A DNA stretch of 64,000 nucleotides from Succinivibrio dextrinosolvens (GCF_011065405.1 NZ_CP047056.1:2068747-2132746); one strand, 5' to 3'. Positions 26,884 to 36,758 are shown, counted from the first letter of the stretch. The notes: generated from the sequence alone by a model not told the origin. Program-made: numbers and translations.

Positions 26884-27339
26884 ATGATTAATATTGAAGC
26901 AACTCAAACTTTTTTTTCCGGTTTAGGTCTGGCATTCTGTATTCTAAGCTTTATCCTGGTATTTATTCCTTCTAAGACCAAATTCGGCATCATTTCCCTT
27001 TGTCTTGGAAATGTTCCTCTATGGTCTGCCATTGTTATGCCAAAATCTCTGGCTCCTTTTATGGATTTTTTCCATGTAGATCAGTCAGCTGACCTGTTTG
27101 TGACAGGCTGTATCGCGGGTGTTGTCTGTCTTGTTCTATGGTATTTTTTGACCGGAAAAATAATGGGATTATATAAAGAGAAATTCCATAAAGACTCAAG
27201 GAATCAGAGTGAAGCAGCCAAGTCCACTTCAGATCGAGATTCAGAGGTCAATAATGGTGCAGATAATTCAGATTCACAGAATAATGCAAATGCCAATCCG
27301 CACCTTTTTGACAATCTGAAGGTCAACGACAAAGAGTAA
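26884..27339 (+). CDS. Small inner-membrane protein of unknown function
   Basis: 151 residues. About three hydrophobic segments fill residues 10-95 (SGLGLAFCILSFILVFIP, FGIISLCLGNVPLWSAIVM and LFVTGCIAGVVCLVLWYFL), followed by a low-complexity polar tail rich in Ser, Asn and Asp (about 105-151). I do not recognise a family. It is divergent from lgt and lies 16 bases ahead of the phosphopantetheinyl transferase, probably in the same transcript. Confidence 0.65.
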   Translation: MINIEATQTFFSGLGLAFCILSFILVFIPSKTKFGIISLCLGNVPLWSAIVMPKSLAPFMDFFHVDQSADLFVTGCIAGVVCLVLWYFLTGKIMGLYKEKFHKDSRNQSEAAKSTSDRDSEVNNGADNSDSQNNANANPHLFDNLKVNDKE

Positions 27340-27355
27340 CCATCCTTTAAATAAG

Positions 27356-28075
27356 ATGAAGATTATTCTCTCCACTATTGAAGATGCCTATGCAGAAAGT
27401 CATGTCCTCAAAAAAGAGTGGCATGATTTCGCCTCCTCTTTTTCCTTTAACCGTCAGAAAAGTTTTCTGGGAGGAAGAGCTCTGCTGCAGGAGAGTCTGT
27501 CAGAGTTTTACGGTGTAGATTCTCTTCCCCAGATTACTACACTCTCTCATGGTAAGCCTGTATTTTTTGAAAGCAGATATCCTTTCTTTAATATTTCCCA
27601 CAGTTCTAAACTGATATGTCTTGCCATAGGTGACAGAGAACTCGGACTTGATGTAGAGTACATCAAGCCTCGCCGTAATATTGAAGGTCTTAAAAAGAGA
27701 ATCCTTTCAGATGAGGAGTATGAGTATTTTGAAAGACTTGGCGAGGCTGATCAGTTAACTCTATTTACTTCTCTGTGGACTTTAAGAGAGTGTCTTATCA
27801 AGGTCTCAGGTCGTGGCCTGGTGGATATCAGCTCTATTGCCGCAGATATAGAACAGAGAACCTTTGATTATTTCTCTGTCCCTGAGGGCACCGAGGTGAA
27901 TATCATCAGACTTGATTCTGTGCAGAATCATGATGGAGCAGCCTTCCTCTCCTACAGTTCAAGAGCAGGGGTGGAGAGTGACTTCTATGTATTCAGGAAA
28001 GGCAGAATAATAAGAACCGACAACCCTGAAATACTGTACCGTTATCTGAAGTCCAATGTTAGTAGGCAATCTTAA
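27356..28075 (+). CDS. 4'-phosphopantetheinyl transferase (Sfp/AcpT type)
   Basis: Transfers phosphopantetheine from CoA to a Ser of carrier proteins. Family motifs are in order: FFNISHSSKLICLAIGD, the Mg-binding LGLDVEYIKPRRN, and the helix SLWTLRECLIKVSGRGL (the W-T-x-[KR]-E-[CA]-x-x-K form). At 239 residues it is the two-subdomain Sfp type rather than the short AcpS. Carrier protein not identifiable here. It ends 17 bases inside the convergent dnaE 3' end. Confidence 0.88.
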   Translation: MKIILSTIEDAYAESHVLKKEWHDFASSFSFNRQKSFLGGRALLQESLSEFYGVDSLPQITTLSHGKPVFFESRYPFFNISHSSKLICLAIGDRELGLDVEYIKPRRNIEGLKKRILSDEEYEYFERLGEADQLTLFTSLWTLRECLIKVSGRGLVDISSIAADIEQRTFDYFSVPEGTEVNIIRLDSVQNHDGAAFLSYSSRAGVESDFYVFRKGRIIRTDNPEILYRYLKSNVSRQS

Positions 28076-31000
28076 CGCTGTCTACACCAGCCATATCACG
28101 AATACCCTCAACCAGATCATCTGATGGCAGGAATCTGAATTTATCATCACGAAGCTGAATCAGTTTGTTATCGATAATGAGTCTTAAGGAACATCCGGAG
28201 ATGACATCATCTGGATTTTCCGCCTTTTTGGCATTAACTTCCTTGACATCAAGCTTGTTTCTCATCAGGATTTCATCAATGTAGGAGATGTTTTCATTGA
28301 GCACATGACTGGTGAAATTCAGTGTCAGCTTACTGGCTCGGTGCATTCGCAGAGTTTCAAGTGTATCAAAACTTGTGATTCTCATTCTGGTGGAGCCGTT
28401 TTCCGGATCCATGGTCAGCCAGCCGTCGAATACCATAATCAGCGGAGTTGGAATATCCTCTCCTTTTGCAGTCTTCTTTCTAAGCTCTTTTTTCTCCTCA
28501 AGATCATCCATAATTCTGATCATCTTGTCGGCATTCTTTCCAAAGAGCAGAGTTTCAAAGGTTGCAGTTCCGTCATCAAGAGTAATGATAAAGAACTTCT
28601 TGGTTGGATCTTTCTTTGACGGCATACAGCTTGCGCCGATGACCACACCGCCGATAACCACATGATTTGGACTGTCTGGTGTGCCCGGCAGCATATTGTT
28701 TAAGGTGGTATCTCCGCAGTATTTAACCAGTTCGGCCTTGTAGCCGTCGATTGGATGTCCGGAAAGATACAGACCTAACAGAGCCTTTTCATGGAACAGT
28801 CTTACCTTGTCAGACCAGTTACGGACCTGAACGTAGTTAGGTTTAACGTTCTGATCATCAAGGGCTGCAAAGAGATCCATCTGTCCTGTGGCCAGATTGT
28901 CTGATTTCTGCGAGGCATATTTGATTGCCGTAGGAATTGAGGCCAGCATTTGAGCGCGGTTAGGTCCTATACTGTCCAAAGCTCCACTTTTTACCAGGGC
29001 TTCCAGGGTACCTTTAGATAGGAAATTGGTACCTACACGGTAAACAAAGTCAAAGAAATCTGAGAACTTTCCGTGGGCCTCACGCTCTTCCACAATATGA
29101 TCCACCAGTCTCTCACCGATACCTTTAATAGCGGAGAAGCCGTAGATAACATTGCCCTGAAGATCAACACCGAAACGGAATTTACCGATATTCACATCTG
29201 GTGGATTTACATCTACACCCAGACGGTGACATTCACCGATATAGGCAATCAGTTTCTCTGTCTTCATACAGTCGGCGGTCATCATGGCGGCCAGGAACTC
29301 AGCCGGGTAGTGAACCTTAAGATAAAGAGTCCACCAGGCTACAAGAGCGTAAGCTGCAGAGTGTGACTTGTTGAAGCCGTATGCCGCGAACATTTCCACC
29401 TGGTCGAAGATCTGGCCCATGATTTTCAGATCTTTACCTTTTTTCTGGCATCCTCTGTTGAAAACGTCACGCTGTGCGGCCATTTCGGCAGGGATCTTCT
29501 TTCCCATGGCACGGCGCAGAATATCCGCACCGCCCAGAGAGTAGCCTGCGAGCACCTGAGCAATCTGCATAACCTGCTCCTGGTACACGATAACTCCGTA
29601 GGTGGAATCAAGGATAGGTTTTAAATCCAGATCCTGTGCCTCAGGAAGCGGATAGCTTACAGGCTCGGTGCCGTGTTTTCTGTTTACGAAGTGATCCACC
29701 ATTCCGGAATTTAGAGGACCAGGACGGTACAGGGCCACCAGAGCCACAAGATCATCAAAGCGGTCAGGCTGCATTTTACCGATGAGCTTACGCATACCTG
29801 TGGATTCCAGCTGGAATACTGCAGTAGTTTCCGTCTCCTGAATCATCTTGTAGGAAGCTTCATCCTCATAAGGGATAGCGGCAATATTAATAGGGGGCTT
29901 GCCCTGTCTTGCAAGTTTGGCGTCGATCATCTCCTTTGCATCGTCAATGATGGTCAGGGTGGTCAGACCCAGGAAGTCAAACTTAACCAGACCAGCGTGC
30001 TCAACATCCTTTTTATCGTACTGAGTGATCGGACGTCCGTCAGAATCCAGCATCAGCGGGGCGAATTCAGCAATTCGGGTTGGGGAGATAACCACACCTG
30101 CTGCATGTTTACCGATACTTCTGATAACACCTTCAAGTCTTACAGAAACGTCTATAAGTTCAATTGATTCCTTTTCGTCGTTAGCTTTGGCGCGTTTGTA
30201 GAATTCCAGAAAATCAGGTGATACAGATTCACAGGGATTACCTTTCTTATCAATACCGAAACAGGCCTTGAAAGTAGTGCCTGGAGTTTCAGGAATCAAT
30301 GCAGCAACACGGCGCACCTGTCCTAGCGGTACTCCGATTGCACGGCCCACCCCCTGAATAGCAGCCTTAGGGGCCAGAGTACCGAAGGCGGCAATCTGTG
30401 ATACTGCTGTACGGCCGTAGTGATCCACAACGTGCTGCAGAGTCATCTGACGTTTTCTCTGACAGAAGTCCACGTCGAAGTCAGGCATAGATACACGCTC
30501 AGGATTCAGGAATCGCTCGAACAGCAGATCAAAGCGCAGAGGATCGAAGTCAGTAATGGTTAGAGCGTAGGCTACAAGTGAACCGCCGCCTGAACCACGT
30601 CCAGGTCCTACAGGTACACCATGAGCCTTGGACCACTGAATAAATTCCATCACGATAAGGAAATAGCCAGGGAAATCCATGGTGATGATAACGTTAAGTT
30701 CGGTTTCCAGTCGCTTCTCGTAGATAGGTCGTTTCTCTTCTCTCTCCTTTTCATCTGGGAAGAGGAATTCCAGTCTTTTCTCAAGTCCCTCATGGGCCTT
30801 CATTCTAAGACAGTCAGCAGTTGAGAGTTCACCGGTGTCATAACGTGGCAGACGTGGTACATCAAGCTCAATTTCCACGTTGCAGCGTTCGGCAATACGG
30901 CGGGTATTGATGATGGCTTCAGGGAGATCTGAGAAAAGTTCTGCCATCTCCTCAGGAGATCTCATATACTGCATTGGAGAATAGGTACGGGCGTTTTCGC

Positions 31001-31727
31001 GCGAACCTTTTGAGCAGCCCTGCTGGATGGAAACACGAATATCGTGAACATAGTAGTCAGTAAGTCCGTCAGCAGGGACTTCATCCGGTCCCATCAGAAA
31101 ACGGGTATCATTGGTGGCAACAGGACAGAAACCATATTCAATGCAGTAGTTTAGAGCTGCGATTTCAAACTGACCTTCGCCCTCTCGGTTGGTTCGGGTG
31201 ATTTCAAAACAGAATCTGTCGCCGTAGTATTTCTGATAAAGAGCAAGACGTTCTTTGATTTTACCCTTTTCATCTTCTCTAAGAAAAGCGCCGATATCTC
31301 CCCGGAAACCGTTTAAAAGGATCAGTCCCTCTGAGTATTTCCACAGATCATCAACAGTGCAGACCACATCGGTAATATCTGGTGAGCCGGTATTTACCCA
31401 GGCATCGGAGAGAATATCGTATAGATTCTGTTTACCCTGACGGTTTGTTGCCAGAAGGGTAACAGTAAAGATTCTTTCAGGATCACCTGGTTTAGTGTTT
31501 TCCTTTACCTGAAGATCTGCGCCCATGATTGGTTTGATTCCGGCACCGTAACAGGCGTTATAGAATCTGACAAAGCCCGCCATATTATTGTAGTCGGTGA
31601 CAGCAATAGCCGGCATATGAAATTTTGAGGCTCTTTTTACAATATCACCCACGTTCTGCAGACCGTCATTGATGGAATAGCAGGAGTGAACATGAAGCGG
31701 TACGTAAGTTAATTCTCTATCAATCAT
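28059..31727 (-). CDS. dnaE: DNA polymerase III alpha subunit
   Basis: The replicative polymerase catalytic subunit. N-terminal PHP domain (YVPLHVHSCYSINDGLQ, AIAVTDYNNMAGFVRFYNA), polymerase core with PGRGSGGGSLVAYAL, the catalytic acidic motif PDFDVDFCQRKRQ and VKFDFLGLTTLTI (third acidic residue), then helix-hairpin-helix and OB domains. Length 1222, about 60 longer than E. coli. Here it is not next to the lpx/rnhB genes of the E. coli dnaE locus. Convergent and overlapping with the phosphopantetheinyl transferase. Confidence 0.97.
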   Translation of the reverse strand: MIDRELTYVPLHVHSCYSINDGLQNVGDIVKRASKFHMPAIAVTDYNNMAGFVRFYNACYGAGIKPIMGADLQVKENTKPGDPERIFTVTLLATNRQGKQNLYDILSDAWVNTGSPDITDVVCTVDDLWKYSEGLILLNGFRGDIGAFLREDEKGKIKERLALYQKYYGDRFCFEITRTNREGEGQFEIAALNYCIEYGFCPVATNDTRFLMGPDEVPADGLTDYYVHDIRVSIQQGCSKGSRENARTYSPMQYMRSPEEMAELFSDLPEAIINTRRIAERCNVEIELDVPRLPRYDTGELSTADCLRMKAHEGLEKRLEFLFPDEKEREEKRPIYEKRLETELNVIITMDFPGYFLIVMEFIQWSKAHGVPVGPGRGSGGGSLVAYALTITDFDPLRFDLLFERFLNPERVSMPDFDVDFCQRKRQMTLQHVVDHYGRTAVSQIAAFGTLAPKAAIQGVGRAIGVPLGQVRRVAALIPETPGTTFKACFGIDKKGNPCESVSPDFLEFYKRAKANDEKESIELIDVSVRLEGVIRSIGKHAAGVVISPTRIAEFAPLMLDSDGRPITQYDKKDVEHAGLVKFDFLGLTTLTIIDDAKEMIDAKLARQGKPPINIAAIPYEDEASYKMIQETETTAVFQLESTGMRKLIGKMQPDRFDDLVALVALYRPGPLNSGMVDHFVNRKHGTEPVSYPLPEAQDLDLKPILDSTYGVIVYQEQVMQIAQVLAGYSLGGADILRRAMGKKIPAEMAAQRDVFNRGCQKKGKDLKIMGQIFDQVEMFAAYGFNKSHSAAYALVAWWTLYLKVHYPAEFLAAMMTADCMKTEKLIAYIGECHRLGVDVNPPDVNIGKFRFGVDLQGNVIYGFSAIKGIGERLVDHIVEEREAHGKFSDFFDFVYRVGTNFLSKGTLEALVKSGALDSIGPNRAQMLASIPTAIKYASQKSDNLATGQMDLFAALDDQNVKPNYVQVRNWSDKVRLFHEKALLGLYLSGHPIDGYKAELVKYCGDTTLNNMLPGTPDSPNHVVIGGVVIGASCMPSKKDPTKKFFIITLDDGTATFETLLFGKNADKMIRIMDDLEEKKELRKKTAKGEDIPTPLIMVFDGWLTMDPENGSTRMRITSFDTLETLRMHRASKLTLNFTSHVLNENISYIDEILMRNKLDVKEVNAKKAENPDDVISGCSLRLIIDNKLIQLRDDKFRFLPSDDLVEGIRDMAGVDSVKIAY

Positions 31728-31988
31728 TTATATGTTTTTCTTGAATTTTTTTATGAGGCAGGCGCCATTTACTATCTTTTTTCAGTTCACCATTCTAGCA
31801 GATTTTGCATTTGCATTTTCTGAATACAACTCAGAGTTTTCAAGAAAAAGGCTCAAGAGGATGACTATTTTGATTTTTTCTGATTAAATGGCGTTTTTGT
31901 GCAAGAATTTGCTCGGATTGTGCAGACGTATTTTTAAGTAAACAACTATAATTTTAATATAAGGAGTAAAAACAGAGAGGTCTGTTCT

Positions 31989-32168
31989 ATGAAGCTTTGC
32001 AGATTGATTATTCTGTCTGTCATGTTGTTCCTCTTTGGACTGACAGCTCCTGCCTATGCAAAAATAACCGTGACCGTGGCCCATACCCATGTGGAAACAC
32101 ATCCTCAGCACAAAGCTTTTCTTGTATTTAAAAACTATATTGAAAATGAACTTGGTGAGCGCTATGAA
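31989..32168 (+). pseudogene. TRAP transporter solute-binding protein DctP, 5' fragment
   Basis: The first 60 residues of a DctP-family periplasmic binding protein: signal peptide (MKLCRLIILSVMLFLFGL, ending APAYA) and mature start KITVTVAHTHVETHPQHKAFLVFKNYIENELGERYE. The next codon is TAG at 32169-32171, produced by inserted DNA. The remaining 268 codons begin at 35873. Joining GCTATGAA to ATCCAG gives ERYEIQIYPNG, the normal family sequence, so the gene was intact before the insertion. No dctQ or dctM genes are nearby. Confidence 0.85.
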
Positions 32169-32308
32169 TAGTATGTAGAGAATGGAAATAAATTTACGGA
32201 CGCAATTTCCAGACTCTAGGTACTTCAAAATAAGCTTGTATTCCTAGGTTCATCATAGCTTTGATTGAAGTTGTAATCAACAGACATTTAATCGGAGCTA
32301 CCTTTCAT

Positions 32309-33421
32309 ATGAAACCTAAGCTTAGTGATTATGAACTTGCAACCATTGCTTACCATCGTGACACGCTTGGAGTAAATCTTGTTGCTGTTGATGTGGCAAG
32401 CAGAGTTATGCAGGTCTGTTACTATGACAGCGATAAGAAGCTGCTCAAAAACTTTCAGCTTACCCGCAGTAAATTCTTTGAATTTGTGGACAAGGCAACA
32501 GGGCCTATGCTTTTCGGAATAGAAGCCAGTGGTTCTTGCAACTACCTTAGCAGATATTTTGAAAGCAAAGGTCATCAGTGCAGAATAATTCCGGCATCAA
32601 AGGTCAAAGCGTTCTTAAAACTTGATAAGAACGATAAGATTGATGCTACAGGAATATTCAAGGCAATGCTGTCCTCGGTTGAAAGTATTCCTGCAAAGAG
32701 TCTTGAAAATCAGTTACTCATGAACCTTTTTACAATACGAGACCAGCTTTTAAAACAGCATACCCAGTGTCTGAACGCAGCTCACGGTATTCTGTATGAG
32801 CACGGTATCGTGACAGGCAGCGCTTGTGTTGCATCCTCTGGAAAAATCATCCAGGGTTTTACAGATGCACAGGAGTCATTTGAACATGCTCCTATGGCTT
32901 CATCTCATTTTTCTGTCATCAAGACTGCTGTATTTAATAGTCTTGATAACCTTAAGGAGCAGATTGAAACAATCAATAAGTACTTATTAAAGTATGGAAG
33001 CTCGAATAATACCTGTCTTAATCTTGCAACTATTCCTGGTGTAGGAATACAGACAGCAGTGGCATTGAATGCGGCTATGGGTGATCCTGAAAGATTCCAT
33101 GGTGCCAGAGAGTTTGCAGCCTATGTGGGAGTGACCCCGATTATTACCGGGAGTGGCGGAAAAATTACCGTTATGGGGATTCGTAAATCAGGTATTCGCT
33201 CACTTAAGAAGAGCCTTTATATGGGTGCTATGGTCTATCTATCCAATGCCATGAAAAACGGTACAGAATCGTCATGGGTAAAGGATAGGCTTAAGACCAA
33301 GAGAAAGAAAGTCATTATCTGTGCCATTATGAATCGCCTTGCCAGAATCGCTTATGCGGTAGCAAAGAACGGAGAGACCTTTGATGAAACACGATGTAAT
33401 CTGATAAAAAAACTGAGGTAA
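32309..33421 (+). CDS. IS110-family DEDD transposase (first copy)
   Basis: About 370 residues. The N-terminal RuvC-like DEDD domain shows VAVDVASRVMQVC (Asp), FGIEASGSCNYLSRYF (Glu) and KNDKIDATGIFKAM (Asp-Asp). The C-terminal Transposase_20 domain shows LATIPGVGIQTAVALNA and YVGVTPIITGSGG with the serine-containing core typical of the family. The frame opens at a TTG at 32261, but the ATG at 32309 is likelier. IS110 enzymes recombine circular intermediates into targets and are guided by an element-encoded bridge RNA. Apparently intact. Confidence 0.88.
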   Translation: MKPKLSDYELATIAYHRDTLGVNLVAVDVASRVMQVCYYDSDKKLLKNFQLTRSKFFEFVDKATGPMLFGIEASGSCNYLSRYFESKGHQCRIIPASKVKAFLKLDKNDKIDATGIFKAMLSSVESIPAKSLENQLLMNLFTIRDQLLKQHTQCLNAAHGILYEHGIVTGSACVASSGKIIQGFTDAQESFEHAPMASSHFSVIKTAVFNSLDNLKEQIETINKYLLKYGSSNNTCLNLATIPGVGIQTAVALNAAMGDPERFHGAREFAAYVGVTPIITGSGGKITVMGIRKSGIRSLKKSLYMGAMVYLSNAMKNGTESSWVKDRLKTKRKKVIICAIMNRLARIAYAVAKNGETFDETRCNLIKKLR

Positions 33422-33907
33422 TACTCGGTACTGTTTAATAACCATCATAAGTGAATGTGCTAAAGCTTCCTGCGTCCGTGGAGCTGTTGCACCATGAATT
33501 TTGTTCAGATTGCATTCTGAAGGCTATTGTATAGGTCGACCGGATAGCTTTTTTAACTTGCGCTGTGATTTGTCCATCAATAGTCTTCCAAATGCAGTCT
33601 GAGCTGAACCTCAGGTTCACTGACTGTGGTTTTAAATCGGAGATAGTGATGTCTTTTAACCAACTGATAACATTGAATTGCATTACATGAATTGGCCCCT
33701 ATTTCCGGTTTAAAACTGCAGTTGGGAATTCATTTCAGATTTCTATAAAGATGTAATCCTTAGGAGATTAACCGCGTATATAGTTCTGGTCACATTTGAA
33801 TGGAAAAATTTAAGGCGGAAACTCTTTGACAGAGCTCCGCCTTTTGCAATTCTCTCTTAGGTAAAATTTATATTGCGAAAAAAAACAACTTAAGGAGAAA
33901 ATCGCAA
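33422..33907 (+). other. Non-coding segment between the two transposases
   Basis: 486 bases without a convincing gene. It holds the right-hand copy of a 9-bp inverted repeat (33471-33479) and, near its end, a strong hairpin (33812-33843). In IS110 elements such non-coding ends encode the bridge RNA that pairs with target and donor DNA, so one or both bridge RNAs may be here. Nothing in it was matched to a known bridge RNA. An AAGGAG box sits just before the second transposase start. Confidence 0.5.
33812..33845 (+). terminator. Strong hairpin followed by T run
   Basis: AAGGCGGA (33812-33819) and TCCGCCTT (33836-33843) pair, with an inner CTC/GAG pairing, and TT follows. It lies about 65 bases before the second transposase. 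It could end transcription reading in from the first transposase or be a stem of an element-encoded RNA. Confidence 0.5.
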
Positions 33908-35332
33908 ATGAATACTATCAACAAACTCACCTCTTTTGCAAATGCAATTTATAAAGTTTTAGTAGGTTTGGATCTGGCGTCAAAAGAAATTCAGCTAAGT
34001 CTTGCAGACTTAGATGGAATTGAACACGATTTCAAGCTTAGTCCCAAAAATTTCTTTAAGTTCATCACTGAACATGCTAATCAGAACTATGTTTTTGCAA
34101 TGGAAGCCTGTGGCGGCTCAAACTACTGGGCAACTCTTATACAAAGACTTGGGGCTGAGGTATATATCTTTCCTGCAAAATCCTGTCGAAATCATAACTG
34201 CAGCAAGAACAAGGATGACAGAGGTGATGCCCGTGGTGTCAGAAATGCGCTGCTGATTTATAAAACATATCCGAACTCAGCTACCTTTAAGCACTGCATA
34301 ATCAGAGATGAGGTGAACCGGCAGGAAATGTTTCTGGTTAAAAGCTATTCAGATATTAAAAGCAATATCACAGCCACCAACAGAAATCTGATAGCCTTCC
34401 TCAGAGAGCAGGATGCCCTTAAAGGTTACAGCTATGAGATGACACCATCTCAGACCATAAGATACATCAGAGACTTTATCAGTGAATATGAACATTGTAA
34501 AAACAAGGTAAGCGGACTTTGCAGTTATCTGGAAAGGCAGTGTGCAATGCTTGAGATGTATGCCATCAGCCTTGCAGGAATTGAGAATGAATTCTTTGAA
34601 AAATATGCCAGCACCCACCAGAGCTGTGAAAAATATCAGTCGGTACAAGGCGTAGGTGTTCCACTTGCTGTGGCGGTAAGTGTTTATACTCAGGATAACT
34701 TTGACAGATTCAGAAATGCCAACAGCTTCGTCTCGTTTATGCAGTTAGTACCTGTACATCACGGCACGGGAGGCAAGAACAAGGTTGGTAAACACTCCCC
34801 GGAGGGAAATAAGATTTTAAAGGCGCTTTTCTATGAAGGCGGCAACTCTCTTGTAGTAGCGCATAACAAACTCATTTCCAACAACAAGCTTGAAGACAAG
34901 AAACTAGACTTAAAAGACAAGCGTCTTAAGATTGCATATGCCAAGGATATAGCCAGACAAATCTTTAAGGTGGCAACTGATGCTCCTCTTAAATCTGAAC
35001 CAGCTCAAGAACAGAAAAATGCTCCTGCACAAAGCAATACCTCGTCAGAGATTACTCTTTCAACATCAGATAAAAAGTTCGCACGAAACAAAATCAGTAA
35101 ATTCAGATCGAAGTTAAAGAAACTTGAAAACAGTATTCGCTCAGCGCTTGTTGATCCTGTTCTTTATGAGTTTTTAAAAGACACTGCTGGGGAACAGCTG
35201 CAATCACTCTTGAACAGTATAAAACTCTCGGTAAATGAAAGTACCCCCTGGCAGAACCAGCTTATTGCAGAGATAAAGAGTGGCACAGGATATAACGAAG
35301 ACTGCTCAGTTTATGAGGCAGCTTTGGACTAA
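33908..35332 (+). CDS. IS110-family DEDD transposase (second, divergent type)
   Basis: 474 residues, clearly a different lineage from the first copy. DEDD motifs: VLVGLDLASKEIQLSL, FAMEACGGSNYWATLIQRLG and KNKDDRGDARGVRNAL. Transposase_20 region: VQGVGVPLAVAVSVYT and LVPVHHGTGGKNKVGKHSP. It has an extra C-terminal stretch of about 120 residues rich in Lys/Ser after the usual end, which may be lineage-specific. AAGGAG lies 11 bases before the ATG. Apparently intact. Confidence 0.85.
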   Translation: MNTINKLTSFANAIYKVLVGLDLASKEIQLSLADLDGIEHDFKLSPKNFFKFITEHANQNYVFAMEACGGSNYWATLIQRLGAEVYIFPAKSCRNHNCSKNKDDRGDARGVRNALLIYKTYPNSATFKHCIIRDEVNRQEMFLVKSYSDIKSNITATNRNLIAFLREQDALKGYSYEMTPSQTIRYIRDFISEYEHCKNKVSGLCSYLERQCAMLEMYAISLAGIENEFFEKYASTHQSCEKYQSVQGVGVPLAVAVSVYTQDNFDRFRNANSFVSFMQLVPVHHGTGGKNKVGKHSPEGNKILKALFYEGGNSLVVAHNKLISNNKLEDKKLDLKDKRLKIAYAKDIARQIFKVATDAPLKSEPAQEQKNAPAQSNTSSEITLSTSDKKFARNKISKFRSKLKKLENSIRSALVDPVLYEFLKDTAGEQLQSLLNSIKLSVNESTPWQNQLIAEIKSGTGYNEDCSVYEAALD

Positions 35333-35872
35333 CAGAAAGAATTTATTTAACCGTACAACAATATTTAAATCATTTTGATCATCACCGACAAGATCGCTCC
35401 TAGGAGAAAGCCATAACTTAGTTAAACGCAGACAATCAGAGCCTGATTTGTTTTTTAACAAACTTCTCTGTTTTTAAATTGAAATCGTAAGTATGGCTAA
35501 ATGGCTGAAAGGCACAAGCTCGTGGCAATAAAAATGGTCTTTACCAAAATATTGCAAAAACACATTATATAGAAATCGCGTAAAAGGATCGGCAGTGACA
35601 GTCAGAATCAGAACAACAGGGATAAACGCCATAGCAATAACTTAACACCATGTTTTAATCAATTGATCCAATACATGTCTGCCGTTGCAGATAGTTTTAT
35701 TATTGTCTGAAAAAACATCAAAACAATGATAAAATCTCATACAGTAAAAATAGGAGTTAAGCCTGTCAGGAAAAGGCCTGAGAAAAGATTAAAGGATAAC
35801 GAAATTTTGAAGTTCGTCAAAAGTTCTGCGAACACTGAGAAAATCTCTTGACCTGCGCCAATTCTCTATATA
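35333..35872 (+). other. Non-coding right end of the insertion
   Basis: 540 bases between the second transposase stop and the resumption of dctP. No ORF looks real. It contains CCTAGG (35397-35402), also present near the left end (32243-32248), and short hairpins such as GCCTGTCAGGAAAAGGC. A bridge RNA or element end is expected here, but no boundary motif was recognised. Confidence 0.4.
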
Positions 35873-36676
35873 GAAATCCAGATTTATCCCAACGGTCTTG
35901 CCGGGTCAAACGAGCAGGTATTTTCCCTGGTTAAAATGAACTCGATACAGTTCATGGCCATATCTGCCTCTCTGCTTGAAAATTCTTCCAAACAGTATGC
36001 GATTTTCACTGTTCCATATCTGTTCCGTTCAGAAGAAGTCTACGAGAAATTTATCTGTGATCCTGAGGTGATTGCCGAACTGCAGGCTCAGGAAAAAAGG
36101 AAGTTTTTCAGACCGTTAAGTGCTTTTACCGCCGGAACAAGAAATTTCTATGCCTCTTTTCCTATCAGAACTGTAGATGATCTTAAGGACAGAAACATCA
36201 GAGTGCAGATTGGCCGCAATACAGGTCTGATGATGGAAGCCTTCGGTGCCAACGATTATGTCATGTCCTTCAGAGATGTCTATACGGCACTAAAGCGAGG
36301 TGCGGTAGAAGGTGCTGAGAACAATGAGCTGGCTCTGGTTGACCAGAAACATGGTGAGTTCTGCAAATACTACTCCTATGATGGTCATCAGATGATCCCT
36401 GATATGCTGATTGGTTCCGAGGAATTTCTCTCCAGTTTAAGTCCTGAGGATTATGAGATATTCATGGCAGCTGCCAAGGAGGCCCAGCGAGTTGAAATCA
36501 GGGAGTGGAAATCTCGTGTTAAGAAGGCGATTAAGCAGGCTGAAGATATGGGAGTTTCATTTATAAAGGTTGATTCACAGTCCTTCCGTAATAAGGTTTT
36601 GCCGCTGCATGACAGTCTTCTTACCGATAATCCTGCCATAAGAAAGCTTTATGTTATGACCTTGAAGTATCAGTAG
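35873..36676 (+). pseudogene. TRAP transporter solute-binding protein DctP, 3' fragment
   Basis: The rest of the interrupted DctP gene: EIQIYPNGLAGSNEQVFSLV, then the usual core FYASFPIRTVDDLKDRNIRVQ and GAVEGAENNELAL, ending YVMTLKYQ. Together with the 5' fragment it makes about 327 residues, the normal DctP length. The fragment has an internal Met (35936) but no signal peptide, so any product would stay in the cytosol. A hairpin terminator follows, confirming this as the natural end of the gene. Confidence 0.85.
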
Positions 36677-36712
36677 AATCTTTCTTCCTGGAATTTTTTC
36701 TTAATCGTTTCT

Positions 36713-36746
36713 CCTCGTCAGATGTTTTCCGACGAGGATTGTTTTT
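36713..36746 (+). terminator. Terminator of the dctP remnant
   Basis: CCTCGTC (36713-36719) and GACGAGG (36731-36737) form a 7-bp stem followed by ATTGTTTTTG. It lies between the dctP end and the convergent ilvY end. Confidence 0.75.
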
Positions 36747-36758
36747 GTCTTAAGACAT

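Larger units (their letters stand above)
32169..35872 (+). mobile_element. 3.7-kb insertion carrying two IS110-family transposases
   Basis: DNA that interrupts dctP. Its limits come from restoring the dctP frame: GAA is found both at 32166-32168 and 35873-35875, so the edges are certain only to about 3 bases. It holds two co-directional IS110-type transposase genes with non-coding segments before, between and after. ACGGACGCA (32196-32204) and TGCGTCCGT (33471-33479) flank the first transposase as 9-bp inverted repeats, like the subterminal repeats of the IS1111 subgroup. It may be two elements, one beside or inside the other, or one two-gene element. Confidence 0.75.

Noticed and set aside
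31884-32228. 114-codon minus-strand ORF
   Set aside because: Runs opposite the DctP signal-peptide region and across the insertion boundary; composition is a shadow of that gene.
33435-33683. 82-codon minus-strand ORF between the IS110 transposases
   Set aside because: It looks somewhat protein-like but has a poorly spaced RBS, no recognised domain, and overlaps a 9-bp terminal repeat of the mobile element; more likely non-coding.
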